Assembly (NCBI GenBank): GCA_036785325.1
Contig: JAXIVH010000045.1
Span: 559,501-623,500 of the forward strand
Source of the DNA: Urophycis tenuis
Lineage: Eukaryota; Chordata; Actinopteri; Gadiformes; Phycidae
Length of the DNA: 64,000 bases
Direction: 5' to 3'
Part shown: one piece after another, positions 10,641-20,999 of the stretch
How the letters are laid out: each line of letters begins with the position of its first letter
Numbering within the stretch: the first letter of the stretch is position 1
Position numbers and translations under genes: made by a program
Notes under the pieces: generated by a model
What the model was told of the DNA's origin: nothing
The model's database searches: none
Seen by the model: the letters and a program-made list of their open reading frames with translations, nothing else

Positions 10641-13640
10641 CCCCCACCATGTTGGGGGCAGGGTTTGAGCAGGTGGTCGGATGTGGGGCAGATGCCTGCT
10701 TAAGGCATACCTGATGGCAAGCGAACTCCAGCTCAGGATGGTCCGTCTAGACCAGTCTATGGTGGGGTGGTGACGACGGAGCCATGGAAAACCTAAGATG
10801 AATGTTAGACGAGGGGACCTCAGAATTTGGAACGGAACGGTCTAATGGTGGTTTCCAGACAGGAGTAGGCAAAGGGGTGTCGTCTGGTGGGTAACCCTTA
10901 ACCGTTCACCATTCTGGTGGCCATCCAGGGCACTGGTAGGGACTGGGTGAGGAAGAGGAACCCGCGGGATGTCCAGGTGTCGAGCCAGCTTCTCATGATG
11001 ATGTTAATATCCGAACCGGAGTCTATGAAGACCCCTTGGGCAGGATAAGGTGGGCCTGGCACAGGGGGTTTTGGGCGGCATTAGCTCATCGGGTACAATG
11101 GGTGGACACCAGCGAGCTGGCAGTGGAGACCGTGGTCACAGGAGCAGAGTGAGTCTGGACTGGGGAGCGCCGTTCGAGTTGTTACTGACGTCTCTGTCTA
11201 CGTTGCGCCTGGACACGACAATCCACCTGTGTGACCAGAAGTCTATGACTTCGGGAGTTCATAGGAAACCAACTCGTCCTTCACGTAGCTCCCCAGGCCC
11301 AGCCGGAAGGTGTCGCACTGCGCCGCCGGGTTCCACTCACTCTGGCAAACCCTGGTGCGGAAGTCTATGGCATAATCAGAGGCAGTCCGTCCCCCCTGCC
11401 TCAGCCCCAGGCAGTGTCGGGACCCCGCAAGGGCTCGCCGAACACCCTCCGGAGCTCCAAGGCGAAGACAGACAGGCTGGGGTGCGACGTTCCTACTCGG
11501 CCGTTCCTCAGAGACGGTCTCTGCTCGTCACAATTCCCAAGTTCTTTTTAACATTTTTAACTCCTTTGTAAATCCTTGTGATAACTCTGCAGTTGTACCC
11601 TCGCTCACCCTTTGTGAGAATTTTCTTAATTTTTTTATTGAAAAAATCTCTGCTCTTAGGCAACCTCCCTTCTCTTCTGCAGGCCCAAGCTCTGACCTCA
11701 CCATTTCTCCTTCACATGCTGCTTTTGATCAGTTTGAACCTGTATCCCTCTCCACACTGGCCAATGTAGTTCAGCATTTGCGACCTAAGAACTGTTCTTC
11801 AGACAGCATCCCCTCTCGTCTTTTTAAAGAGGTATTCAGTACGGTGTGCTCTGATATACTCTTATTTATTCATTCCTGTCTTAGCACCGGATGTGTTCCA
11901 GCTGCTCTCAAGCATGCTGTTTTGCAGCCTCTTTTCAAAAAGAAAAATCTGGATCCCTCTGTGCTGTCTAACTTTAGGCCTATCTCTGTACTGCCATTTC
12001 TATCCAAAATTTTAGAGAAAGTGTTTTTTATTCAAATCCAAACAATTCTAGTGGCCAATGATATCTATGAGAAATTTCAGTCTGGCTTTAAACCATCACA
12101 TAGCACTGAGACAGCACTGCTGAGAGTATTAATGATCTAATGGTAACCGTTGACTCAGGTAACCCGGCTATGCTAGTGCTCCTTGATTTGACAACTGCTT
12201 TTGATACTGTGGATCCCTCTAAGCATGACTTGAGCAGCGGGTGGGCATTACAGGCTCTGCTCTCGCATGTTTCCAGTCCTACTTGATTGATCAGAGTTTT
12301 TCCGTGCAGTTAGGTGAATTTACCTCATCCTCAGCCCCTCTTACCTCTGGGGTCCCCCAAGGCTCCATTCTCGGGCCGATTCTCTTCTTGCTATGTATGA
12401 TACCATTAGGGTCAATTTTCAAGAAGTATAATCTTTCTTTTCATTTTTATGCCAATGATATTCAGATCTATTTGCCTTTGACATCTAAATCTAATGATTC
12501 TGTACAGACATTGCTTGCTTGATTGTCTAAACGATGTTAAATCCTGGATGATCTTAAACTTTTTCAATCTAAATAAAAACAAGACTGAAATCATAATGTT
12601 TGGATGTGGTCTAGCAGACTTTCCTGCTGACTTTCTGGGCCCCCTTACACCAAACATTCGGTCTTCTGTAAAAACTCTTGGGGTGATTTTTGATGAGTCT
12701 GAAATTTGATCGCCAGGTTAGCTCGGTTGTGAAAAGCAGTTTTTACCATTTGAGGATTTTATCAAAAGTAAAAGGACACCTGCCACGTAAAGATCTGAAT
12801 ACTGTAATCCATGATTTTATTAATACGAGATTGGATTACTGCAAATCACTTTATTTTGGCCTGGACCGCAGCTGGTACAAAATGCAGCTGTCCATCTCCT
12901 CAACAGCAAACGCAAGCGTGACCACATATCCCCTGTCCTGGCGTCACTGCCCTGGCTCCCGGTTGCTTTTAGAATAGATTTTAAAATGTTACTCTTTGTT
13001 TTTAAAGCTTGTAATTTCCACACCCCCGCCAGAACACTGAGATCCTCTAATCAGCTGCCACTGGTCACCCCAAAAACAAAACTAAATACCAGGTGACCAA
13101 GCCTTGGTGTCGGCGGCCCCTAGGCTCTGGAATAACTTGCCCTGGCACATCCGATCTGCCGGATCATTTGAGGTTTTTAAATCCTCCCTAAAACCACACT
13201 TTTTCTCCCTGGCCTTTAACCAAGCTTAAGTATCTTAGCATTTATCTTAATTTCTTGTAACTATGGCATTATATGTTTTATATGTATGTTATATGTATTA
13301 ACCTGTACAGCACTTTGGTCAACTCTGGTTGTTTTTGAATAAATAAATAAATTTATAAATAAAGTTTGAGTTGAGTTGAGTCAGGTGGGTAATGGAGTAA
13401 GCCACCTTCACTTCCTCCGAAGTAAAGGTGTGGGGTTGTAGGGCAAAAAGGATTGAGTAGTTCATAATGTACGGGCCGCACGCAGCCCTCCGGGTCTCCC
13501 ACGTACCGCTCCGGGATTCCCACCCGGGGCTCCCGTAGCGACTCGGGAGGAGAAGAAGCGGAAGCTGGGGGTGTCGGGGCCAGAGAGGGCGCGGTCAGGT
13601 GCTCTATCTAAGCGGCAAGCACAGACAGGGAGTGGACACA
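10641..13640 (-). pseudogene. Gypsy protease/gag remnant, split by L2 LINE
   Basis: The - strand between 10640 and 11540 and again between 13380 and 13640 reads as decayed gag-pol of the same element. Gag-like text such as TFTSEEVKVAYSITHLTG is recovered only by joining the two sides of the LINE at 11545-13378, which shows that the LINE landed in gag. Frames are badly broken and the protease is not clearly visible. Confidence 0.55.
11545..13378 (+). mobile_element. 5'-truncated L2/CR1 LINE inserted in gypsy gag
   Basis: The + strand encodes reverse-transcriptase blocks: LRPKNCSSDSIPSRLFKEVF, FKKKNLDPSVLSNFRPISVL, EKFQSGFKPSHSTETALLRV, SGVPQGSILGPILFL, FHFYANDIQIYLPL (active-site block with N for the first D) and LDYCKSLYFGL. 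It ends with aataaataaataaatttata and TTGAG repeats. Stops and frame changes at about 12139, 12520 and 12708 show it is dead. About 1.8 kb remains. Confidence 0.82.
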
Positions 13641-13690
13641 ATTGAGAGATTACATTTGACTTCTTTTAGTGTCAGGCATGATTTGCTTCA

Positions 13691-14480
13691 ATTTTAAGTG
13701 TTCCATAGGACCAGGCTTGCCAGGATATATCTGATCTACTTGCTACCGATGCCATCAGGCTCCAGCCACATTTTATCCTGTCGCAAGGAGATCAGCTGTG
13801 TAATTGTAGTCTGTGGTGTGGGCCCAAACAAGGTGGCATTATCTGTTGCCCAGTCAGACACCATAGCCTTTTCATCTCTATTGACTCGATACCTTATTTT
13901 ATTTTATTTGAAACAAGGTAGCCCTCCTACAATCAGGTGCTGAGTTGGGGATGTGATGGCCCATTTGAAAATTGAGAAGCTGAGATAATCAGCCGGGGGA
14001 TCCATTGGGTCTGGGTCTGACTATGCTCGAATGGATTGACAATAGACAATGTCAATTGTCAATAGAAATAAAAATATTTAAAGATCCATAATTTTCAGTT
14101 GCTATAGTGTTGTACATATAATAATGTACTAATACTATACATATGTTCTACATTCCTTTATTGGTTGGTTAAACAATCAATTAGTTGACATGCTTCCATA
14201 GTTATGAATCACATGGTCTGTGTCACTCTTTTGAGAATCATTGCTCCTCAACTTCTTCCAATTTACCTGTCTTTCCTGGAATGTGTACGTAGTCTGGAAT
14301 ATGTATGGAATATGTGATGTATGATAGTTAAGCCTGCTCTTGGTTTTGTGTTACATGTTCAAGTGAAGGGACAGTGTTTGTAGTTATACATGTTAGGTTC
14401 AGATTATGACAAAATGTTTGTCTTTATATATGTTATGTTCAGGTTAGGTGAACATGTTTGGTGTTATATGTTATGTTCAG
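13691..14480. other. Intron upstream of receptor exon, short imperfect repeats
   Basis: No coding match. Just before the exon, a motif containing ttatgttcaggtt is repeated at about 14390-14480 (two to three degenerate copies). The last copy supplies the ttcag acceptor of the exon at 14481. Confidence 0.5.
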
Positions 14481-14618
14481 GTTCCTGTGGCCCATCGTGA
14501 CCTGAAGTGCAGTAACATCATGCTGAAGAACCGGGAGGAGTGTGCCATCTGTGACTTTGGTCTGGCCCTGAAATTAGATCTCTCTCTCACCGCTGATGAC
14601 TTTGCCAACAGTGGACAG
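14481..14618 (+). CDS. tgfbr2: TGF-beta receptor type II-like kinase, exon with catalytic loop
   Basis: The gene encodes a type II serine/threonine kinase receptor that phosphorylates type I receptors at the plasma membrane. This 138-nt, phase-0 exon encodes 46 residues: VPVAHRDLKCSN (catalytic loop, HRD), CDFGLALKLDLSL (DFG metal-binding) and the activation segment ending DDFANSGQ. It is bounded by ttcag and a GT donor. The DDFANSGQ/VGTARYMAPEVLES junction with the next exon is characteristic of TGFBR2 rather than activin or AMH receptors. In human TGFBR2, as I recall, this region is part of one large exon, so a split just before VPVAHRDL would be an extra intron. The divergent sequence suggests a teleost TGFBR2-like paralog. 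The N-lobe (GxGxxG, VAIK), membrane span and ectodomain are not in the window. Confidence 0.85.
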
Positions 14619-14867
14619 GTACTATTGAACGCTACTATTATGCTACACTACACACAAACACAACAATAATTTAGATCTTTCTATTTATGCTCAATTTTTA
14701 ATATATATTGCTGTTGTGTTAATTATAGTTCCTTTGTTTCTGGCTTGAGTTGAGCAACTGTAACAAACAATCAGAAACAAGCTTGTTGGCTAGCTGCAGT
14801 GTGTTGGTGTGATCATAGCTTGTTGTGTCTTCAGTTGTGACATAGTGTGTGATCATGTATAGTTGTG

Positions 14868-17624
14868 GTTTCATTCAAGATCATTCTTTTGGGAGATTTC
14901 AATGTCAGAGTCGGCCTAGACCACCACCTCTGGAAGGGCACAATTGGCAAGGAAGGCATTGGAAACATCAACTCCAATGGAGTTCTGCTTCTCAGCAAAT
15001 GTGCTCTATACGATCTTACCATCACTAACACCATCTTTCGTCAGAAGAACAAATTCAAGGCTTCATGGAGACACCCTCGTTCCAAACAGTGGCATCTTAT
15101 CGATTATGTCATTGTCAGAACCAGGGATCAGCATGATGTAAACATCACTAAGGCCATGATCAACTCCGAGGACTGCTGGACAGATCACCGCCTTATACGA
15201 TCCACAATGTCCATCAAACTCAAGAGGAAGAGGAGATTGCAGAAGAAGCAGAGCCGGCAGAGACTAAACCTTGAGAGCCTGAATGAAACTGCCGCCCAGC
15301 AGCAGCTTCAGGTTTCTCTTGGAGAAAGTCTCAAACAGGAATATCCAGAGAACATCAAAGAGCACTGGAACCTGCTCAAGTCCACTATCCTCGACACCTG
15401 CCAAACCACCCTTGGGTACAAGTCCAGAAAACATCAGGACTGGTTTGATGAAAACGATGCAGAGATAGAACTCCTGATCTCCAAAAAAAGGGAAGCCTTT
15501 CATGCTTGGCAAAGTGACATCACCTGCAAGGCTAGGAGACTGGCTCACTCCAGAGCCAAGGCCGATGTCCAGACCCGGGTGAGGCAGATTAAGAACTCCT
15601 GGTGGACAGAAAAAGCACTGGAAATCCAGCGTCTGGCAGACTCTGGAGACACCAGAGGCTTTTTCAGTGCCACTAAGGCTGTCTATGGCCCAAGCCGTCG
15701 CGGCTTGAACCCTTTACGCTCAAAGGATGGACAGGTGCTGCTGAAGGACAACGAGTCCATTAACAAGCGATGGAGAGAGCACTTCCAGGAACTCCTCAAC
15801 CGCAACATTGCAACTCAGTCAAATTTAATCTGTCACATCCCCCAGAGTCCCATCAGGGAAGACATGGGGGAACCTCCCACCTTATCCGAGGTCCAAGATG
15901 CCATTAGGAGCCTGAAGAACAACAGGGCCACCGGTCCAGATGGGATCCCAGCTGAGGTCCTAAAGGAAGGTGGAGCAGCACTCCTGTGCTGCCTCCATGC
16001 CCTCCTTCTGAAGGTCTGGGAAGAGGAAGAACTCCCCTCAGAGCTCAGGGATGCTCTGATCGTGACCATATTTAAGAAGGGGGACAAAGCTGATTGTGGT
16101 AATTACAGAGGCATCTCACTCCTGTCAACAACTGGCAAAGTACTTGCTCGTATTCTTGCTAATCGTCTACTGCCACTTTCTGAGGAAATACTCCCAGAAT
16201 CACAATGCGGCTTTCGTCCATCCAGAGGCACAGCAGACATGATTTTCACAGCTCGCCAACTCCAGGAGAAATGCCGTGAGCACAAGCTGCCTCTGTATAT
16301 GGCCTTCATAGACCTGACAAAGGCCTTTGATACAGTAGATCGCCAGGCTCTATGGAACATATTGTAGAGGTATGGCTGCCCGGACAAATATGTCAGAATC
16401 CTGAGGCTACTCCATGATGGAATGACAGCTACGGTGCTCAGCAACAGCGGCTCCATGTCTGAACCTTTCACCGTGGAGACGGGGGTCAAACAGGGATGCA
16501 TTATTGCACCCACCCTGTTTTCTGTCTTTATTGCTGCCATACTTCACATCATTGACAAAGACCTCCCACAGGGAATTCCGATCCGGTACAGAACCGATGG
16601 TAGGCTCTTTAACCTTGCCAGGTTCAAAGCCAAAAGCAAGGTCAGAAACACCACCATTATGGAGCTCCAGTATGCAGATGACAATGCCATAGCAGCACAC
16701 TCCGCAGAAGACCTACAGGGTATTCTGAATGCCTTTGCCAAGGCATACAGAGCCCTGGGTCTAGCTTTAAACATCAAGAAGACCCAGGTGCTATACCAAC
16801 CTCCACCCAATCAGCCATTTATTCCACCTATCATAAAAGTGGACAACACCCCTCTCGAGAATGTTGACCACTTCCCATACCTCGGCAGTCTTCTCTCCTC
16901 CAAAACGGACATTGACGCTGAGATCAACCACCGCCTGAGCTGTGCCAATGGAGCATATGCCAGACTCAGGAAAAGAGTCTTTGAAGACCAAAATCTCAGG
17001 GTTGACACCAAGCTCCTGGTCTACAAGGCCGTGGTTCTCCCCACCTTGCTGTATGGGGTAGAATCATGGACCACCTACAGCAGGCACCTGAGAGCTCTGG
17101 AACAGCACCACCAGAGAACCTTGAGGAAGATACTGAGGATCAAATGGGATGACAGACGCACAAACGTCAGCGTTCTGGCAGAGGCCAAAATGTCCAGCAT
17201 CACCACCACAATAATGAAACACCAACTCCGATGGACCGGCCATCTCATCCGCATGGCAGACACCCGTCTCCCAAAACAAATTCTGTATTCTGAACTGGAG
17301 AGAGGTCCGCGAGCTCCAGGTGGGCAAAAGAAACGGTTCAAGGACAACATCAAGGCAAACCTTAAAAAATTCTGTATTTCATCTCAAAACTGGGAGCACA
17401 TGGCTCTGAACAGGTGCCGATGGAAGGAAGCGGTGCAAGAAGGTGCTGCGCACTATGAGGGGGAACTCCACCGTGTCGCAGAAACAAAACGACAGCTCCG
17501 CAAGGAACGAAAGAAAAAGGCTCCAGCACGACCACAACCCACTACCACTTTTCCATGTCAACACTGCACCAAAATATGTGGGTCACGGATCGGCCTCTAT
17601 GCCCACCTGAAGACCCACAAGTAG
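14868..17624 (+). pseudogene. LINE endonuclease-reverse transcriptase with C-terminal C2H2 finger
   Basis: One frame stays open for about 900 codons apart from a single TAG at 16365-16367. Visible parts: the end of the apurinic endonuclease (ILLGDFNVRVG, then CWTDHRLIRSTMSI); a linker; reverse-transcriptase blocks SLKNNRATGPDGIPAEVLKE, FKKGDKADCGNYRGISLLST, CGFRPSRGTADMIFTARQL, MAFIDLTKAFDTVDR, GVKQGCIIAPTLFSVFIAAI and the active site ELQYADDNAIAAHS; and a late RWTGHLIRM block. It ends with FPCQHCTKICGSRIGLYAHL, a C2H2-type finger. The 5' part of the endonuclease is missing. I place it in the Jockey/I/RTE-X neighbourhood without naming the clade. Apart from the truncation and one stop it is well preserved, so it is a recent copy. 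Confidence 0.88.
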
Positions 17625-17688
17625 ACAACCCCATGCAGAAGACAGTCATACTCGTTTCGAGTGACCGCCAATGATGATGATGATGATG
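14868..17688 (+). mobile_element. Non-LTR retrotransposon with 9-bp target duplication, (GAT)n tail
   Basis: A 2.8-kb 5'-truncated LINE is flanked by the 9-bp duplication ATAGTTGTG (14859-14867 and 17689-17697). It ends in GATGAT repeats. It encodes endonuclease (partial), reverse transcriptase and a C-terminal zinc finger. It sits in the intron between the receptor exons at 14481 and 17715, and its 3' end is only 26 nt upstream of the second exon. Confidence 0.88.
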
Positions 17689-17714
17689 ATAGTTGTGTTT
17701 TTGTTCGTCTCTAG

Positions 17715-17856
17715 GTGGGGACAGCTCGCTACATGGCCCCAGAAGTGTTAGAGTCCAGGGTGAATCTAGAGGACTTGGAGGCGTTCAAGCAGATGGATGT
17801 CTACTCCATGGCTCTGGTGCTGTGGGAGATGTGCTCTCGCTGCACCGCGGTTGGAG
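17715..17856 (+). CDS. tgfbr2: TGF-beta receptor type II-like kinase, APE exon
   Basis: 142 nt, entered in phase 0 after tctctag and left in phase 1 at a GTATGG donor. It encodes VGTARYMAPEVLESRVNLED, then the F-helix region with DVYSMALVLWEMCSRC. The APE motif and the conserved DVYSMALVLWE are intact. The exon length equals the matching human TGFBR2 exon as I recall it. The 3' splice site lies 26 nt after the end of a LINE insertion, so branch-point sequence must come from the LINE or its duplication. Confidence 0.92.
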
Positions 17857-18344
17857 GTATGGCAAAAAACTTTTTTTTAAACATTTGTTTTTGCCTGTTT
17901 CATTTTTTATTTGATAGACACAGTAGAGATTAGACAGGAAAGTATGGTAGACAGAGGGGAAGACATGCAAAAACTGGCCGTGTGCTCGAAACAAATCCTG
18001 GTTGCTAAGCCTTATTGGCATGCGCTCTACCCGGGGAGCAACCAAAGCATTTCCAAAAGAAACACAGAGTAGTAAACAAGCAACAAATAAGGAAGATATC
18101 TATCAGCAGACAACAGCATATTTCTCACAACCTATGTAAGTGGCCCAAAACGTATACTACTAGTAACTTTACTCCCATACTCCCTTTGTGTGAACAGGGA
18201 GTATAGGAGGGGGCTGAGGAAGCCAGTATTCAGAGTGAGTTTAGAGGAAGTGAGGTTGCCTACTCTCACCAGTAACTTTAACATGAAAACTACAACTCAA
18301 GTTGTCAACGGCTGTATTAGGTCTTATTGATGTGTTCTCTACAG
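17857..18344 (+). other. Intron with LINE scrap and an unclassified short repeat
   Basis: At 18183-18265 the - strand matches the LINE family A text at 6620-6705 (the GRPQVVRV / LYSLFIH region), so an 85-bp LINE piece lies here. At about 17915-17950 a motif containing gacacagtagagattagaca recurs at 26672-26706; it is an unclassified repeat. No exon is seen. Confidence 0.6.
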
Positions 18345-18472
18345 AGGTGGGAGTCTATGAGCCAGCATTTGGCTCCAGGGTGTGTGAGCAGCCCTGTGTA
18401 GACAGCATGAGAGACGTGGTGCTGCGGGACCGAGGCCGACCTGACATCCCCCCAGCGTGGACACAACACCAG
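18345..18472 (+). CDS. tgfbr2: TGF-beta receptor type II-like kinase, third visible exon
   Basis: 128 nt, entered in phase 1 after ttctctacag and ending in phase 0 at CACCAG/GTCTGT. It encodes the continuation VGVYEPAFGSRVCEQP, then SMRDVVLRDRGRPDIPPAW, matching the G-helix region of TGFBR2. The last 14 nt of the exon and the donor form the first copy of a 45-bp minisatellite (18459-18723), so the authentic 5' splice site is followed by five near-identical copies of itself. Confidence 0.92.
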
Positions 18473-18723
18473 GTCTGTAGTCACTAAACATGTAAAACCT
18501 AATGGACACAACACCAGGTCTGTAGTCACTAAACATGTAAAACCTAATGGACACAACACCAGGTCTGTAGTCACTAAACATGTAAAACCTAATGGACACA
18601 ACACCAGGTCTGTAGTCACTAAACATGTAAAACCTAATGGACACAACACCAGGTCTGTAGTCACTAAACATGTAAAACCTAATGGACACAACACCAGGTC
18701 TGTAGTCACTAAACACGTAAAAC
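18459..18723 (+). repeat. 45-bp minisatellite built from exon end plus splice donor
   Basis: Six copies of a 45-bp unit start at 18459, 18504, 18549, 18594, 18639 and 18684; the last is slightly diverged. Each unit begins ggacacaacaccag, identical to the exon end, followed by gtctgtagtcac, identical to the donor region. The first copy is the functional one. The array resumes at 22466 and 23560 after transposon insertions. Confidence 0.95.
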
Positions 18724-20118
18724 CATTTATCAACCGTGTGTAGAAAAAGTTCTTATTTCGTTCTGTAACGGTCTGCCTAATTTTCATCAGTGCACACTCA
18801 TCACAAAGGTTCAATAAACATTTCATGAAATAAATAAATAAATAAATAAATATATATTCACGAGTTTGCGTTGGACCCATATATTTTTAAACCATACATG
18901 AACTTTTAACAGAAAGTATACATTTGGGGTTCATTTCTTAAGCAATTCTGTTCACAACAATCACAACACAATCCGGATAAACACAATAATCAGAATAGCA
19001 ACAGTCTTTTTTTTTTAAGTGTCTGAATTCCGAGGCAGAGGAGGCGCGCGTGTGTGTGTGCCTGTGAGTGGTTGTATGCGTGTGAGCGGTTGTATGCGTG
19101 TGCTCGTCTAGCTAAAGTCGGAATGTCCATTTGGTGGTCCTCTACAACAAACAAAAGTCCAAGAAATCGGCAGTCTTCTACAAAATCAATAAGTGGTTCA
19201 CAAGCAGGTACAGTAGCTGTCAAAGACAAACGAAAATATAGCTTCCAGCAATTCATATATAGGCTACTCCTTCGTCCACTTGTTCACAAAACACTCAAAT
19301 AATAAACTGATTTCAAGTCAGTATGATCCCAAAACATTCATAAATGCACTCATAACATCCCATAAATGTAATTAGTTGAATCAACAAGTTCCAGAAGGCA
19401 GTAGTTCACAAAACACGCTCATACAAATCCCATAGATTCACCCAATTCCTTTCGCATAACACTCGTAAAATGCTAAAAAAAAAAACGTGTATGATATATT
19501 TTGTTTGAAAGAGGACGAAACAAATAGGAACTTGGCCGCTCGGCAAGGCTATGTTGTACTAGTACCGAGAATCAGTTTTCAGGATAGTAATTTTTTGGCT
19601 CACAGCGGAGACCCAAAACAGCACGGGAAGAAAGGAAAACCTGTGGCCTATTGATCAGTTAATTGGAAGCAGTCTTTCCGAACATGACATGCAGCTCAGT
19701 CGTCTTCTCTCTCTCTCTTTCTCTCCCTCTCTCGCGTGCAAAAACCCCCTTTAGAAACTAATTGGCTATGATGATTGAGCAACCTTTGGCTAGTAACAAG
19801 TGCCGTGATTAGGGAGGCGCGGCGTGTTCCTAACGCTTTAGCGCTGCGCGGGTGCGTCTCCTTGTAAGGAGCGTCACAGTTTGTACGCATGAAATTTAGA
19901 ATGTGTGTAAGTACAAAAAAATCTCTATTCATCAAACGTGCGGACACCGGTCGTACACACACCAGTAAGTACTCTGTGATGATAAATCCCACCTGTTCTC
20001 AACTAGCATGCTCGTGCACAGTTAGAGTCATTTGCATTCAGAAACGCCTCCAATTGACCATATATGGTAGCGGCAATCCCTTAAATAATACGTCAATGGA
20101 AATCCCTTCACCGAAATC
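18724..20118. other. Non-coding left arm of the Harbinger element
   Basis: Contains a TAAA microsatellite (18829-18853), GT-rich tracts near 19045-19100, a CT-rich tract near 19705-19735 and scattered gtacgcat-like subterminal motifs near 19880-19970. No coding match is seen. Confidence 0.5.
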
Positions 20119-20912
20119 ATGGCAAAGAGGGTGAAAAAGAAGAACTTCTCCGACACCGAGATAGAGATACTCGTTCATGAAGTTGAATGTAACGAAAATG
20201 TTTTGTTTGGCACACTGAATGCTGGTGTGACCAATACACGAAAAACCGCTGCGTGGAACAAAGTGACGGCTGCTGTCAACTCTGTTGGTTCAGAAAGAAG
20301 ATCCCCCCAAGAAATAAAAAAGAAATGGTATGATGTCAAACTCCATGCCAAGAAACGCGTCAGTGTTCACAGACATTACAAACCGGAGGGGGGCAGGCAA
20401 CCAACCAGCTGACCCCCATGGATACCCGCATTGCCAGCATCATCGGGGACACTGCATTATGTGGCATTATCCCCGGTGGTGATACAGACACTCTAAGAAG
20501 AACAGAAGAACCAGCTGTACCATCGACCAGTCACACTGCAGGTAAAATAAAAAGCTGGGCTGATGGGTTAGTTGTTTATTTTAACACTTTAATTTGTGGA
20601 TTTAAATTAAAGCAAACGTGGCAATAATGTGATGTTATTTTGTTGATTTCAGAAACCCAATCCAGTCCGGCCTGCACTCAGGAGCCGGAGGCGTTGGAGG
20701 AACAGGAGCAGCCAGGGCCATCCACAATTCCTCCGCTGCGTCCTGGAGGGGCGAGAGTGCTGACCACAGAAGTCCCCAAAAACCAACAAGAAACCACCGA
20801 GGCCATAAATGAAATAAAGCAACAACTCCCTACCATATCAAACGCTCTACAGCAAATCAACAAATCACTGAAACAAAGTGCTGCATGCGCAACGCAAATG
20901 TGCAATAAATAA
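20119..20912 (+). pseudogene. Harbinger Myb/SANT-like DNA-binding protein, frameshifted
   Basis: In Harbinger elements this second protein helps bring the transposase to DNA and the nucleus. The first part (20119-20412) starts MAKRVKKKNFSDTEIEILVH, continues NTRKTAAWNKVTAAVNSVGS and RRSPQEIKKKWYDVKLHAKK, a typical trihelix/Myb-like domain, and meets a stop at 20410. The expected continuation LTPMDTRIASIIGDTALCGI is in another frame from 20415, so a one-base indel lies near 20405. A small intron follows (GTAAAA near 20541 to TTTCAG near 20651). The last exon ends in a helical stretch (QLPTISNALQQINKSL) and a stop at 20910-20912. The gene diverges from the transposase, as is usual for Harbinger. 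Confidence 0.8.
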
Positions 20913-20999
20913 CTTTAAAATGTTGAATGATGTTGAGATTATTTTCCACGCACACTTTTGATCTGAAATTTCTCACTTTTCAAAGATGGGTTATCAGGC

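Larger units (their letters stand above)
7866..13690 (-). mobile_element. Gypsy (Sushi-like) LTR retrotransposon remnant, - strand
   Basis: From right to left on the - strand the pieces are gag, reverse transcriptase, RNase H and integrase. The element is split by a LINE at 9425-10040, a short LINE-tail piece near 10130-10210 and an L2 LINE at 11545-13378. The integrase end is cut at about 7960, abutting an older LINE. I could not define its LTRs. The solo LTR at 6733-7509 is close but separated by LINE sequence. Confidence 0.8.

Noticed and set aside
14448..14480. Extension of the receptor exon upstream to an in-frame ATG at 14448
   Set aside because: The extra residues match no kinase, the segment is part of a degenerate repeat, and a ttcag acceptor sits exactly where TGFBR2 similarity begins.
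18459..18723. Direct repeats suggesting a CRISPR array
   Set aside because: The units are contiguous with no unique spacers and the context is a eukaryotic intron.
18317..18880. A - strand frame with 15-residue repeats (TCLVTTDLVLCPLGF-type), also at 23516-23787
   Set aside because: It is produced by the 45-bp minisatellite, whose period is a multiple of three; it has no homology and overlaps the receptor exon end.
19696..19992. - strand frame ending in repeated Arg-Glu
   Set aside because: Translation of a CT/GA-rich tract inside the Harbinger non-coding arm.
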